Part shown: positions 26,890 through 36,725 of the stretch, piece after piece
How positions within the stretch are numbered: position 1 is the stretch's first letter
How the letters are laid out: every line of letters starts with the position of its first letter
Origin: Rhizobiaceae bacterium MnEN-MB40S
GTDB taxonomy: Bacteria > Pseudomonadota > Alphaproteobacteria > Rhizobiales > Rhizobiaceae
Reading direction: 5' to 3'
Length of the DNA stretch: 64,000 bases
NCBI GenBank assembly: GCA_024343425.1
Contig: BRLC01000004.1
Location: 1-64,000, forward strand
Made by a program: the position numbers and the translations under genes
Notes under the pieces: model-generated
What the model saw: the letters and a program-made list of their open reading frames with translations, nothing else
What the model was told of the DNA's origin: nothing
The model's database searches: none

Positions 26890-29800
26890 TTATTGCACCA
26901 GTTTCAGCCGCGGTTGCCGTGATGGCCTGCTGGTTTTCGACGCACGCGGCGCGGATACGCGCACTTCATGCAGTCCGTCCTTGATCGGTATCGGTCCCAC
27001 CGTGTCGGTTCCATTGAAAATCAGGCCGGCCTTGTCGCCGTGATGCATCTCGATGTTGTAACGCGCTTCGCCGATCTTGAGCGTTACGGAACACTGCTCC
27101 CAGTGTGACGGCAGGCGCGGATCAATGTGCAAACGGTCGCCTTCCCGGCGAATCCCCAGGATCGCCTCGACGGCCGCGCGATACAGCCATCCGGCCGATC
27201 CGGTGTACCAGGTCCAGCCGCCTCGACCGCCTTTTTCCGCGCCCGAATAGACATCGGCCGCAACCACATAGGGTTCGACCCTGTACTGATCGGCGGCTTC
27301 CTCGTCGCGCGCGTGATTGACCGGATTGAGCATCGAAAAGGCGCGCCAGGCGTCATCGGCCCGCCCCATCTGCGCAAGCGCAATCACCATCCAGATGGCG
27401 GCGTGCGTGTATTGCCCGCCATTTTCGCGAACGCCGGGCGGATAGCTCTTGATGTAGCCCGGATCCTTGTCGGTGTTTTCGAAAGGCGGCGTAAAGAGCT
27501 TGATGATCCGATGCTCGTCATCGAAGAGCATATCCATAACGCTGTCGACAGCGCTGTCTGTCTTGTCGCTGTCGCCGCCGCCGGACAGGACCGCCCAGGA
27601 CTGGGCGATGGAATCGATGCGGCACTCGTCGGAATGCCGGGACCCGAGCGGCGCTCCGTCGTCGAAACTGCCGCGCCGATACCACTCGCCGTCCCACCCC
27701 TTGTCGTTCAGCGCCGCCTGCAAATGATCGGCGTGAGCAAGCCACGCGCGCGCCCTGGCGCCCTCGCCGCGGCTTTCCGCGATCGGGGCGAAATCCCGCA
27801 ACGCCTTCAGCAGGAACCAGCCGAGCCAGACGCTCTCGCCGCGCCCTTCCTCGCCCACCCGGTTCATGCCGTCGTTCCAGTCGCCGCCGAGGATCAGCGG
27901 AATCCCGTTCTCGCCGGTTCGGCTCACCGCAAGATCGAGCGCCCGGGCGCAATGCTCATAGAGGCTTGCTTTCTCGTTCGACGTGTCCGGCTCGAAAAAC
28001 CGGTCGTGTTCGCCCTCATTCAGCTTCGGGCCTTCCAGGAAAGCAATCTCTTCGTCGAGAATCCCCGCGTCGCCGGTGACGTGGATGTAATGCCGCGTCC
28101 CATAGGCGAGCCAGACGACATCGTCGGAAATCATCGTTCGCACGCCTGCGCCATTGCCCGGCAGCCACCAGTGCTGCACATCGCCTTCGAGAAACTGTCG
28201 CCCGGCCGCATTGACGATCTGCGCGCGCGCCAGTCGCGGGTCCTGCAAGAGCAGCGCAAGCGTGTCCTGCAGCTGATCGCGAAACCCGAAGGCGCCGCTC
28301 GCCTGATAGAAGGCGGATCGCGCGGTGATTCGGCACGCGACGCTCTGGTACGGCAGCCAGACATTGACCATGGCGTCGAAGGCCGGATCCGGAGACGAGA
28401 CCTGCAGCGTTTCTCCGAAATCCTCCCATCGGCGGCGGTTGTCGACCAACCGCTCCTCGAAATCCCGGTCGAGGTGTTCGCGCGCCAGGGACACGGCTTC
28501 CTCATCCGAGCCGGCGTCGCCGGTCACGAACAGCACTTCAAGCGTTTCGCCGGGTCGAATTTCCAGATCGCACGCGATCGCCGCGCACGGATCGCGTCCC
28601 GCCTCGATCGTTCCGGACAGGTCGTTGCCGCGAAGCACCGAAAGCGGGGCCGTGGTCGCCCCGCCCCGGCCGAGAAATTCCGTGCGATCGGCCGTCACCG
28701 ATTGCCAGCGCGCATTGCTCGCCATGAAGGCGACGCGATCGCCATAGTGGACATGATAGGGATTGCGGGCGGTCAGGACGCGATTTTCCCGATTGAACTC
28801 CGGTATGACGAAGGCCGCAGTCTTGTTCCGATTATTGCCAAGCAGCCATTCGCAATAGGCGTAAATTCTCAATCGTTTCTTTCGGTCGCCCGAATTCCCG
28901 AGCTTCAGGCGTTGCGCTTTCACCGGCGCGACCGCATCGACGAGCTGCGTCAGTTCGGCTGTGATATCTCCCCGCGTCGCCTCGAACTGCGACACGCCGC
29001 GCGCATGGCGCGCGCGATACGCAATCGCCGGATCGCGCAATACGCAGGCGAGCGGCGAGAACGCCTCATGCGTGTCAAGATCGTGCACATAGACGGCCTC
29101 GCCCGGCCGGTTCGTCACAGGATCGTTGGACCAGGGCGTCAACTGGAAATCGCGGCTGTTTCTGCTCCAGGTAAAGGAGGCGCCTTCCGCCGAACTGTGG
29201 AAGCCGAAGGAGGGATTGGCGATGACGTTGATCCACGGATGCGGCGTCACGCGATCGCCGGTCAGCTGCACAAGATAGTCGCGACCGCCATCGGCAAAGC
29301 CGCCATAGCCGTTCCAGAATTCGACGTCAGGCTGCGTGACCGCTGCATCCTGCCCTTTGTCGACAATTTCGGACGCGGCGCGCCTTGCGACCTCCGGCCA
29401 TACCTGGTCCCGGACCGCCGTCAGCTCAGCCCGTTCGATCTGGTCGAGAATGGTGCCGTTGCGCGTATGCATGACGATGCGCGCCGATGCGATCAGCGTT
29501 CCATAGGATCTGGCGTCGGCAAGGTCGCGGCGAACCGTGAAAATATGCTGGCGCGGCCCCAATTCCCGACCCCGCGCCCGGGCGTTGTCGCACAGAAGCT
29601 CAATCGCGTTCTGCAGATCCTGGACGTAAGAAGAGGCCTGCTCGTTGACGATGACGAGATCCGCGAACAGACCGTGCGCGCGCAGATATTCCTGCATCCT
29701 CAACGCGGAGGCGACGATCTCTATGTCCGCCTCGTCGCCGATGCGCAGCACGAATATCGGGAAGTCTCCGGAAATCGACAGGGGCCAGAGCGTGGACTGC

Positions 29801-32800
29801 GATCCAAGGCGCTCGGCGATCGTCTCTGGCTGCGCGCGCAGCACCGGATCGGGATAGAGCAGATACCGGGCCAGTTTCTGAACGCCGGCGGCCTCCGAAA
29901 GACTGAGCCCCACATGCCGGACCTGCACCTGCGAGCGGGTCCATGCAAGCATCGCCTGGCGCTGGAATATATCCGAATAGCGAAAGCGACGGATTTCGCC
30001 TTCGATATCGTCGCGATTGGCCGCGACCACGGTCCAGAAGCTGAGCGACACCTTCTTGCGCGCCGGAACGCGAACCTTGCAGCGCAAAGCCATGACCGGA
30101 TCCATGACATGGCCGGCGCTGCCTGACAGCGTCGCGCCGGAATCAAAGGCGGCTGCCGTGTCGATCGACCGGCCCCGGCCGATGAAGGCGCGGCGGTCGG
30201 TTTCGGCTTCCAGGTCGCGGGCCACGCCCGCGCCGCACGTCATGAAATGGGCGAGCGCAATCGACGGATCGCCGTCGGATCGCTTCCTTCGCGTTGCGAA
30301 AATGACTTTGTCCTGTCCGTCGATTTCCGTCTCCACGAACATCTTCGAAAACGCCGGATGCGCGCTGTCGGCGGCTTCGAAGGCAAGCGCGACTTCGGCG
30401 AACGACGTCACCTCGATGTGTCGTTCGACGTCGCCGTCATTGACGAGCGTGATGCGACGCACTTCGCCGTTGCCTTCGCCAAGCACGATGCATTCCGTTT
30501 CCGACCGGAAGTCGCCGACGGCCTTGAAGAACGTCGCCTTGTCTTCGCAGAAGAACGCGCTCGCCTTCTCGCCCTCGATGCGTTTCGGCTCCGCGGTCGC
30601 GGACCACCAGGCGCCCGTGTCGGCGTCTCTGAGGAACAGGAAGGTCCCGCTGCGATCCTCCGTCGGATCGGCGGACCAGCGGGTGACGGAAATTTCGTCG
30701 GCGCGGCTGTATCCGGTTCCCGTCGCAGTCACCATGACATGATAGTGGCCGTTCGACATCAGGTTGACGGCGCGGGACGCATTGAGCGGATTTTCGATCA
30801 GCCGCGAGTCCGGGCGTTCGTCGACGACGGCCGGCTTGATCTGTTCGTTCGCCTCGCTGCGGATCGGCGCGGGCGGAATGATGCGCGGCGCCTTTTCCTG
30901 CAGCAGCAGTTCCGCGGCTTCAATCACCGGGTCGTCGTGAAAGCGGTCGCGCATACGGCCTTCGAACACCACATTGGCGACCGCCACGATGGACATGCCA
31001 TGGTGATGCGCCATGAAATTGCGAACCACCGCGCAATCATGGCCTTCGGGCACCCGACCCGGCGTGAAATCCACTGCGTCATGATAGCCGTAGCGGCCCA
31101 GGGCGCCGAGTTTCTTCAAGCGCTTCAGATTGGCGACCGCCTCGGCCGGCCGGAACTGCGCCGCCAGCAGACTGGCGTAAGGCGCAATCACCACTTCCTG
31201 GCCAAGCCCGCGTTTGAGGCCCAACCCGGGCACGCCGAAATTCGTGTACTGATAGGTCATCTGCGTGTCGCGGGCGTTGTAGGCGGCTTCCGAAACGCCC
31301 CAGGGTATGCGCTTCGACCGTCCGTAGGCGATCTGCTTGCGGATGATCAGATGCGAGGACTGGTCGAGGACGCCGCCGAGCGGCTCCTTCATGACGAGCG
31401 GCGGCATCAGGTATTCGAACATCGAGCCGGACCATGACAGAAGCGCAGCGGAGAAACCGATTTCGGTGACGGAGCGTCCGAGCCGCAGCCAGTGTTCCGT
31501 TGGAACGTCGCCCTTGGCGATAGCAAACAGGCTGGCGAGCCGCGCCTCGGAGGCGAGAAGGTCGTAGCAGGATTCATCCAGCTGCTGCTCGGCGACCCGA
31601 AAACCGATTGAAAGAAGCTTGCGTTCGCGGTTCAGCAGGAACGAGAAGTCCATGCCGAAGGCGAAAGCCCGCGCCCGATTTCCGACGCCGAGAAGCCGGC
31701 TGCGGAGGCTCGCCGTTCCTGCGCCCTCCAGATGCGCGTCGGCCAGGTGCGAGCGACAGGCTTTCTCGAGCTTGTTCGCCCAGAGCACGATCGTCTCGCT
31801 GTCGGCGTTGCGGATTTCCTCGTTGAGACCGCCAGCGAGATTCTTGATGTCGACGGCGATCACCGTCAGGTCGATTGTCCGGAACGTCGCCGTTTCCGGC
31901 TCGTTGATCATGGTGCGAACCGAGCGCCGCATGCCCTCCAGCCGCTCGCGCATGCGCTGGCGCAGCGGTCGCAGCGAGCGCCTTTCGTCCGGCAATGCCT
32001 GGTGCTGATCCTCGAGTATCGAGAGCACATCCAGAATGCCCTGAAAATCGCCCTGCGTATGTGCGGCCGGCGCATCGGCCCAGTGCCGGCAGGCCGAGGC
32101 GACCGCGAGCAGGTGTCCGGCCAGATTGCCGCTGTCCACCGCCGAAATGTATTGCGGCTGCAGCGGCTGAAGTGTCTCGATGTCGTACCAATTGTACGTG
32201 TGGCCGCGATATCGCTCGAGCTTTTCGAGCGACGCCATCGTTTGCTCCAGCCTCTCGATGGTTTCCGTCAGACTGATCCAGCCGAAATCGCGCGCCGAAA
32301 CGATGGACAGGAAATAGAGCCCGATATTGGTCGGCGAGGTTCTTGGCGCAACCACAGGAGACGGCGTCTCCTGGAAATTGTCCGGCGGCAGGAAGTTGTG
32401 CTCTTCGGTCACGAAGGTCTCGAAATAGAGCCAGGTTCGCCGCGCGATGTTGCGCAGCGCCTCACCATCCTCGGTGCGCAGCGTCAGACGATCGTCGCTT
32501 TCGGCGGAGCGGCTGATGATCCATGCGATCGCCGGCGATGCGAACCAGATCAGCGCGAAGACTGCTGCGATCACCGCGCCGGAGGATCCGACCGCGATCG
32601 GGATCGCCAGTCCGACGGCGCCGACGACCAGCGCGCCCCACATGGATTGATAGTGAGCCGGCACGGAGCGCGTTCCGGTCCGCGCCACCTGCGAGGCGGT
32701 GCGCCATTCCAGCAGATGCTTCCGGCTGAAGAAGACCCGGTGCAGCGTTCGCGCAATCGCGTCCCCCATGGACCAGGTGATATGCGCCATCAGCGCCAGA

Positions 32801-35421
32801 CGCATCGCCACCTGCGCCGTCCCCATCGCGAAACTGCGGCCGAAGGACGCCAGATAACTTCGCGGCGTCATTTCCATCGTGCGGGGCATGAAGGCGTCGA
32901 TGACGCCGAGCGTCAGCGAGAAAAACACGGTGACGATCAGCAAAAGCTGCCACAGCGCCGCCGACGCGAACGGCAGCAGGCTCCAGCCGGCGACGGAGGC
33001 CGCGGTCCACGCAATCGGCGTCAGCGACCGGCGCAGATTGTCCATCATCTTCCAGCGAGAGAGACCAGGCAGCTTCGACCGCGGACTGAAAATCCAGTGC
33101 AAGAGCTGCCAGTCGCCCCTGGCCCAGCGGTGATGGCGAGAGGCGTCGACAAGGTAGCGCGTAGGGTAGTCCTCAATAAGCTCCACATCCGACACCAGGG
33201 CGGCGCGGGCATAGGCGCCCTCCAGCAGGTCGTGGCTCAGAATTGTGTTGTCGGGGATCCTGCGCCTCAAGGCGGCCTCGAAGGCGTCGATATGATAGAG
33301 CCCCTTGCCGGTGAAACTGCCTTCACGGAACAGATCCTGATAGACGTCGGAGACGGTGAAGACATAGGGGTCGATGCCCCTGCCCTCGGAAAAGATCCTC
33401 TGGAAGAAGGACGCTTCGTCGCCGGTCGTCAGCGACGGCGTCACGCGCGGCTGCAATATGCCGTAACCGGAAATCATGCGGCCGGACGCCTGATCGATGA
33501 CAGGCCGGTTCAGCGGATGTTCGAGTTTGCCCACAAGCCGATGCACGGCGTCCCGCGTCATGCGCGTATCGGCGTCCACTGTCATCACATACTTGACGTC
33601 GTCCGGAAGCGGATCGCTCGTCGGAAAGAACGTCGTCTCAGCATCGCCCCTCAACAGCGCATTGAATTCGTGCAGTTTGCCGCGCTTGCGCTCCCAGCCC
33701 ATCCAGCAGCCCTCGGACGGGTTTTTCAGCCTGTGGCGATGCAGCAGGAAAAAGCGCACATGTTGCGATTTCGGATAGCGGGCGTTCAGCCCGGCGATCA
33801 TCGTACGCGCATAATCGAGCAGTTCGTCGTCGCGCTCGGAGCGTTCGACAGCGCTGTCCGGCCAGTCAGACAGCAGCGCAAAATAGATTTCGCCGTCGGC
33901 GTTGGAAAGATAGTGAACCTCGAGATTGTGAACCGCATCGTCGACATCGTCTCGCGTCGCGAGAATCACCGGCATCGCAACCATCGTGCGCGCCTGGGCA
34001 GGAATGCCCGACTTGAACTCGTAGGCGATCAATCGCTTTGGTTCGACGAACAACGCCACCAGCGTATTGAAGAGGCCGAGCGCCGCCTCGCTGGCCGGTA
34101 GCGCGAAAAGCAGGCAAAGCAGAAAGATCGCCGCCGCCGGAAGGCCCGTCACGCCGAGAATGACGGCCGCAACGGCGATGATGATCGCGGTAAGGGCGGT
34201 AACGGGAAGCACCAGAGCCGGCCATCCAACGGCGCGGATTGAGCGCAACAGCCTGTCGGCGGGAGGCGCGGTGTATCCGATGCTCCGTTCGAACGGAACG
34301 CGCATCCGGCCGACGAGAGCGCAACCGATCTCGACGCTGCTGTCCGATTCTCTCCTGTCCTCGACAAAGGCGATCGCCTGGCTCGCGACATCGAACTCGC
34401 TCCTACCGGATCGCTTGGCGAGCTTTTCGATGGTTTTGCGATAGACATTGCGCGACGGCGCGTCGAGCAGACCGAAATCCGTGCGCTCATGCAGCATGCG
34501 GTCGATCCGGCTGACCTGCTCGAACCAGCCGACCCAGTCCGTGTCGTCAATGAGACGCAATCCGCGAATGATGTTGCCTGTGGTGACGTTGCCGCCGGAA
34601 AGCACGGCGTGCTCGTCAAGCGTTATCTGCTCGGCGTCGCTGCCGCCGGCCTCGAGCCGCCCCTCCAGCCAGTCCAGCGCCTGGCTGAACGAACGCGAGC
34701 CGTCGCGCAGCCGATGCAGCAATTGCGTGGCGAAGCTGCGGTTGAGCGCATGCTCCGAATAGTCCTTCAGAATATCGATGTCGTCGTCGTCGGGAATCGA
34801 GGCGAGCCGGTCGGCGACGTTGTTGGCGAGCTGGCGCAGCGTGCGCGCGCGCTCGACCCTGAGCGCCAGCCGTCGCAGATTTTCCAGCAACACGAAACGC
34901 AGCACCGAAGGAAGCGCCCATAATTCGCCGATCCGGAGCGGTTCGACGTCTTGGAAACCGTCGACGATCGCCTCGAACCCCTCGCGCGACACGGCGCTGT
35001 CGGTTTGCGCGACATAATGCCAGGCGATCGCCAGAACCCGCGGCAGGCGCGCGCCGTCCATCTGCGGAAGCTGCCGGTAGAAACGCGGCGGCAAGTCGCG
35101 GCGAACTTCGCCGATCGCTTCCTCCACGATATGCGAATTGTCGAGCAGCCAGTTGGCCGCCGGCGTAATCGTTTCGCCCTGCTGGGCGGCGGCGTTGAGG
35201 GTGGCGACGACATCGCCGATATTGCGCGCAATGACCGAGATGTGACCGTATATGTCGAATTCCGGAACAGGTTCGGCGGGAAACAGATTTCCGGCGGCCA
35301 GCGCCCTGCCGTAATCGCGCAAGTCTCCGGAATGCGCGAGTGGAGAACGTATGGGCTCCTCGACGCCCCGAATCAACGGGATGCGACCGCTTCCCGACCT
35401 GATGTCGGTATGCGCATTCAT
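26890..35421 (-). CDS. ndvB: Cyclic beta-1,2-glucan synthase
   Basis: 2843 residues, close to the roughly 2830-2870 of Brucella Cgs and rhizobial NdvB. In order: a cytoplasmic N-terminal region, membrane segments around 405-460, a family-84 glycosyltransferase region with the D-x-D motif at Asp616/Asp618 and the 'RWARGDWQ' element near 766, further membrane segments (about 800-1000), and a long C-terminal part ending in a GH94 phosphorylase-like domain with 'GGDWNDGMN' (Asp2514, Asp2517). The protein primes itself, elongates and cyclises glucan from UDP-glucose; the GH94 part sets ring size. It is the first gene of ndvB-ndvA-opgC. No frameshift or truncation is seen. Confidence 0.97.
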   Translation of the reverse strand: MNAHTDIRSGSGRIPLIRGVEEPIRSPLAHSGDLRDYGRALAAGNLFPAEPVPEFDIYGHISVIARNIGDVVATLNAAAQQGETITPAANWLLDNSHIVEEAIGEVRRDLPPRFYRQLPQMDGARLPRVLAIAWHYVAQTDSAVSREGFEAIVDGFQDVEPLRIGELWALPSVLRFVLLENLRRLALRVERARTLRQLANNVADRLASIPDDDDIDILKDYSEHALNRSFATQLLHRLRDGSRSFSQALDWLEGRLEAGGSDAEQITLDEHAVLSGGNVTTGNIIRGLRLIDDTDWVGWFEQVSRIDRMLHERTDFGLLDAPSRNVYRKTIEKLAKRSGRSEFDVASQAIAFVEDRRESDSSVEIGCALVGRMRVPFERSIGYTAPPADRLLRSIRAVGWPALVLPVTALTAIIIAVAAVILGVTGLPAAAIFLLCLLFALPASEAALGLFNTLVALFVEPKRLIAYEFKSGIPAQARTMVAMPVILATRDDVDDAVHNLEVHYLSNADGEIYFALLSDWPDSAVERSERDDELLDYARTMIAGLNARYPKSQHVRFFLLHRHRLKNPSEGCWMGWERKRGKLHEFNALLRGDAETTFFPTSDPLPDDVKYVMTVDADTRMTRDAVHRLVGKLEHPLNRPVIDQASGRMISGYGILQPRVTPSLTTGDEASFFQRIFSEGRGIDPYVFTVSDVYQDLFREGSFTGKGLYHIDAFEAALRRRIPDNTILSHDLLEGAYARAALVSDVELIEDYPTRYLVDASRHHRWARGDWQLLHWIFSPRSKLPGLSRWKMMDNLRRSLTPIAWTAASVAGWSLLPFASAALWQLLLIVTVFFSLTLGVIDAFMPRTMEMTPRSYLASFGRSFAMGTAQVAMRLALMAHITWSMGDAIARTLHRVFFSRKHLLEWRTASQVARTGTRSVPAHYQSMWGALVVGAVGLAIPIAVGSSGAVIAAVFALIWFASPAIAWIISRSAESDDRLTLRTEDGEALRNIARRTWLYFETFVTEEHNFLPPDNFQETPSPVVAPRTSPTNIGLYFLSIVSARDFGWISLTETIERLEQTMASLEKLERYRGHTYNWYDIETLQPLQPQYISAVDSGNLAGHLLAVASACRHWADAPAAHTQGDFQGILDVLSILEDQHQALPDERRSLRPLRQRMRERLEGMRRSVRTMINEPETATFRTIDLTVIAVDIKNLAGGLNEEIRNADSETIVLWANKLEKACRSHLADAHLEGAGTASLRSRLLGVGNRARAFAFGMDFSFLLNRERKLLSIGFRVAEQQLDESCYDLLASEARLASLFAIAKGDVPTEHWLRLGRSVTEIGFSAALLSWSGSMFEYLMPPLVMKEPLGGVLDQSSHLIIRKQIAYGRSKRIPWGVSEAAYNARDTQMTYQYTNFGVPGLGLKRGLGQEVVIAPYASLLAAQFRPAEAVANLKRLKKLGALGRYGYHDAVDFTPGRVPEGHDCAVVRNFMAHHHGMSIVAVANVVFEGRMRDRFHDDPVIEAAELLLQEKAPRIIPPAPIRSEANEQIKPAVVDERPDSRLIENPLNASRAVNLMSNGHYHVMVTATGTGYSRADEISVTRWSADPTEDRSGTFLFLRDADTGAWWSATAEPKRIEGEKASAFFCEDKATFFKAVGDFRSETECIVLGEGNGEVRRITLVNDGDVERHIEVTSFAEVALAFEAADSAHPAFSKMFVETEIDGQDKVIFATRRKRSDGDPSIALAHFMTCGAGVARDLEAETDRRAFIGRGRSIDTAAAFDSGATLSGSAGHVMDPVMALRCKVRVPARKKVSLSFWTVVAANRDDIEGEIRRFRYSDIFQRQAMLAWTRSQVQVRHVGLSLSEAAGVQKLARYLLYPDPVLRAQPETIAERLGSQSTLWPLSISGDFPIFVLRIGDEADIEIVASALRMQEYLRAHGLFADLVIVNEQASSYVQDLQNAIELLCDNARARGRELGPRQHIFTVRRDLADARSYGTLIASARIVMHTRNGTILDQIERAELTAVRDQVWPEVARRAASEIVDKGQDAAVTQPDVEFWNGYGGFADGGRDYLVQLTGDRVTPHPWINVIANPSFGFHSSAEGASFTWSRNSRDFQLTPWSNDPVTNRPGEAVYVHDLDTHEAFSPLACVLRDPAIAYRARHARGVSQFEATRGDITAELTQLVDAVAPVKAQRLKLGNSGDRKKRLRIYAYCEWLLGNNRNKTAAFVIPEFNRENRVLTARNPYHVHYGDRVAFMASNARWQSVTADRTEFLGRGGATTAPLSVLRGNDLSGTIEAGRDPCAAIACDLEIRPGETLEVLFVTGDAGSDEEAVSLAREHLDRDFEERLVDNRRRWEDFGETLQVSSPDPAFDAMVNVWLPYQSVACRITARSAFYQASGAFGFRDQLQDTLALLLQDPRLARAQIVNAAGRQFLEGDVQHWWLPGNGAGVRTMISDDVVWLAYGTRHYIHVTGDAGILDEEIAFLEGPKLNEGEHDRFFEPDTSNEKASLYEHCARALDLAVSRTGENGIPLILGGDWNDGMNRVGEEGRGESVWLGWFLLKALRDFAPIAESRGEGARARAWLAHADHLQAALNDKGWDGEWYRRGSFDDGAPLGSRHSDECRIDSIAQSWAVLSGGGDSDKTDSAVDSVMDMLFDDEHRIIKLFTPPFENTDKDPGYIKSYPPGVRENGGQYTHAAIWMVIALAQMGRADDAWRAFSMLNPVNHARDEEAADQYRVEPYVVAADVYSGAEKGGRGGWTWYTGSAGWLYRAAVEAILGIRREGDRLHIDPRLPSHWEQCSVTLKIGEARYNIEMHHGDKAGLIFNGTDTVGPIPIKDGLHEVRVSAPRASKTSRPSRQPRLKLVQ

Positions 35422-35583
35422 GAAAGTCTCATTCGGCTAACCGGGCAAAGCAGGACACAACAATGCCCACAAAACTTCCGAAATGAGCCGAAGTTCCGGC
35501 GCTGCGCCACACATTTTGCAGCGCAGCGTAACGGACCGTGTCAATCCGCTTGATCAATGCAGTTTTCACAGAAATAATAGGCG

Positions 35584-35724
35584 CGTTCTCAGGGCGGGGT
35601 GGAAGTCCCCACCGGCGGTATGCGGCAAAAGCCGCGAGCCCGCGAGCGCCTTTCCTGAAGGAAAGGGTCAGCAGATCAGGTGAGAGGCCTGAGCCGACGG
35701 TCACAGTCCGGATGAAAGAGAACG
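35584..35724 (+). promoter_or_regulatory. FMN riboswitch (RFN element)
   Basis: The conserved RFN blocks are all present in order: AGGGCGGGGT, AAGTCCCCACCGGCGGTA, a variable hairpin, CAGATCAGGTGAGAGGCCTGA, and GCCGACGGTCACAGTCCGGATG. The closing P1 stem pairs CGTTCTC (35584-35590) with GAGAACG (35718-35724) perfectly. The aptamer lies about 80 nt upstream of ribH2 and should turn it off when FMN is abundant. Confidence 0.97.
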
Positions 35725-35760
35725 TGTCGCCGATCCCGCTCGCCGCGGATCGTGTGGCAT

Positions 35761-35801
35761 GTGATCGCCTTGGGTGACGTGTCGTTACGAAAGGAGATCA
35801 C
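35761..35801 (+). promoter_or_regulatory. Shine-Dalgarno sequestering stem of ribH2
   Basis: GTGATCGCCTT (35761-35771) can pair with AAGGAGATCAC (35791-35801), 10 of 11 positions, hiding the AAGGAG ribosome site one base before the ATG. This is the expression platform expected of a translation-controlling riboswitch. No U-run follows, so termination is not the mechanism. Confidence 0.75.
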
Positions 35802-35802
35802 G

Positions 35803-36237
35803 ATGACACACACCCGATATGCGTTCATCAAGGCGAACTGGCACAAGGATATTGTCGACCAGGCCCTGGTGGGATTTTCGGAAATCATTCCTTCGGAACA
35901 GATCGACGTTTTCGATGTTCCAGGAGCGTTTGAAATGCCGCTGCTTGCGCGCGACCTTGCGCGTTCTGGACGCTACGGAGCCGTCGCCGCGGCCGCCTTT
36001 GTTGTCGACGGTGGAATCTATCGCCACGATTTCGTGGCGCAGGCGGTCGTCAACGGATTGATGCAGGCGGGTCTTGAGACCGGCGTGCCGGTCTTGTCGG
36101 TGTCGCTGACGCCGCATCATTATCAGCCAAGCGAACACCATACCCGGATCTACCGGGAGCATTTCGTGCTGAAGGGGCGGGAAGCGGCGGAAGCCGCGCT
36201 CGCCGTCGGCAGAATTCGCAACGCCAAGGCCGCCTGA
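35803..36237 (+). CDS. ribH2: 6,7-dimethyl-8-ribityllumazine synthase, type II
   Basis: 144 residues from the ATG at 35803, preceded by AAGGAG; longer in-frame starts would lie inside the riboswitch stem. The lumazine synthase fold is shown by 'FIKANWHKDIVD' (Trp13 region), 'VPGAFEMPLLARDL' and 'DGGIYRHDFVAQAVVNGLM' with the conserved His. It condenses the ribityl-diaminopyrimidine with dihydroxybutanone phosphate, the penultimate step to riboflavin. The sequence resembles the RibH2 isoform of rhizobia and Brucella, typically a lone gene under an FMN riboswitch while ribH1 sits elsewhere with rib genes. Confidence 0.93.
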   Translation: MTHTRYAFIKANWHKDIVDQALVGFSEIIPSEQIDVFDVPGAFEMPLLARDLARSGRYGAVAAAAFVVDGGIYRHDFVAQAVVNGLMQAGLETGVPVLSVSLTPHHYQPSEHHTRIYREHFVLKGREAAEAALAVGRIRNAKAA

Positions 36238-36247
36238 GGCTTCGATC

Positions 36248-36266
36248 GGGCGGCGCAACGCCGCCC
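36248..36266. terminator. Bidirectional terminator hairpin
   Basis: GGGCGGCG and CGCCGCCC flank a CAA loop, between the stop codons of ribH2 (+) and the META-domain gene (-). The plus-strand side is followed by a pyrimidine-rich tract. Confidence 0.6.
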
Positions 36267-36275
36267 GTACCCCTT

Positions 36276-36674
36276 CTATTTCCTGACGAGGACGGCGACC
36301 GGATCGCCGCTGTCATCGCGCAACTGCAGCGTATCGCCTTCGATGGTGAAATTGCTCACCGCCGCCAGCGCTTCCTGCAGCCTCTGCTCGAGTTCCCCGA
36401 GCGGCGGCGGACAGGCCTTTCGCGTCGCCGCCACCGGCCCGAAAACGATATTGTCGCCCTCGATCGCCGGAATGGACGTCATCTGGTTGCAGCCGATCGT
36501 CATCGAGATGTTTTCCTCCGGCGTAACCTCCAGGCTGGTCTTGCCTGAATCAAAATCCTGCGCGCCGCGGATCGTTTCAAACCGCCAGCTTCCCACGATT
36601 CCCCCGTCTGCTGCGTGCGATGCGCCGCCAAGGGCCAGAGCGGCCAGTATTCCGACAATAAACAACTTGAGCAT
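36276..36674 (-). CDS. META-domain secreted protein
   Basis: 132 residues: a signal peptide (about 1-21, cleavage after SHA) without a lipobox Cys, then a META/HslJ-like domain recognised from 'GSWRFETIRG' near the start, 'ISMTIGCNQMTSIPAIEGDNIVFGP' and 'TRKACPPP' (two Cys that may form a disulphide), ending in a beta-rich 'DTLQLRDDSGDPVAVLVRK'. Function of such domains is poorly defined; HslJ is linked to heat and novobiocin resistance. The gene is single, with an AAAGGA ribosome site. Confidence 0.85.
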   Translation of the reverse strand: MLKLFIVGILAALALGGASHAADGGIVGSWRFETIRGAQDFDSGKTSLEVTPEENISMTIGCNQMTSIPAIEGDNIVFGPVAATRKACPPPLGELEQRLQEALAAVSNFTIEGDTLQLRDDSGDPVAVLVRK

Positions 36675-36725
36675 GGATAGGTCCTTTCAAATTCATCCGC
36701 GACGGCGATCTATCACGGGGATTGC

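Noticed and set aside
27127..34101. Long plus-strand open frames of 999 and 789 codons
   Set aside because: Both lie opposite ndvB, which is full length with recognised domains. They are shadows of its codon bias.
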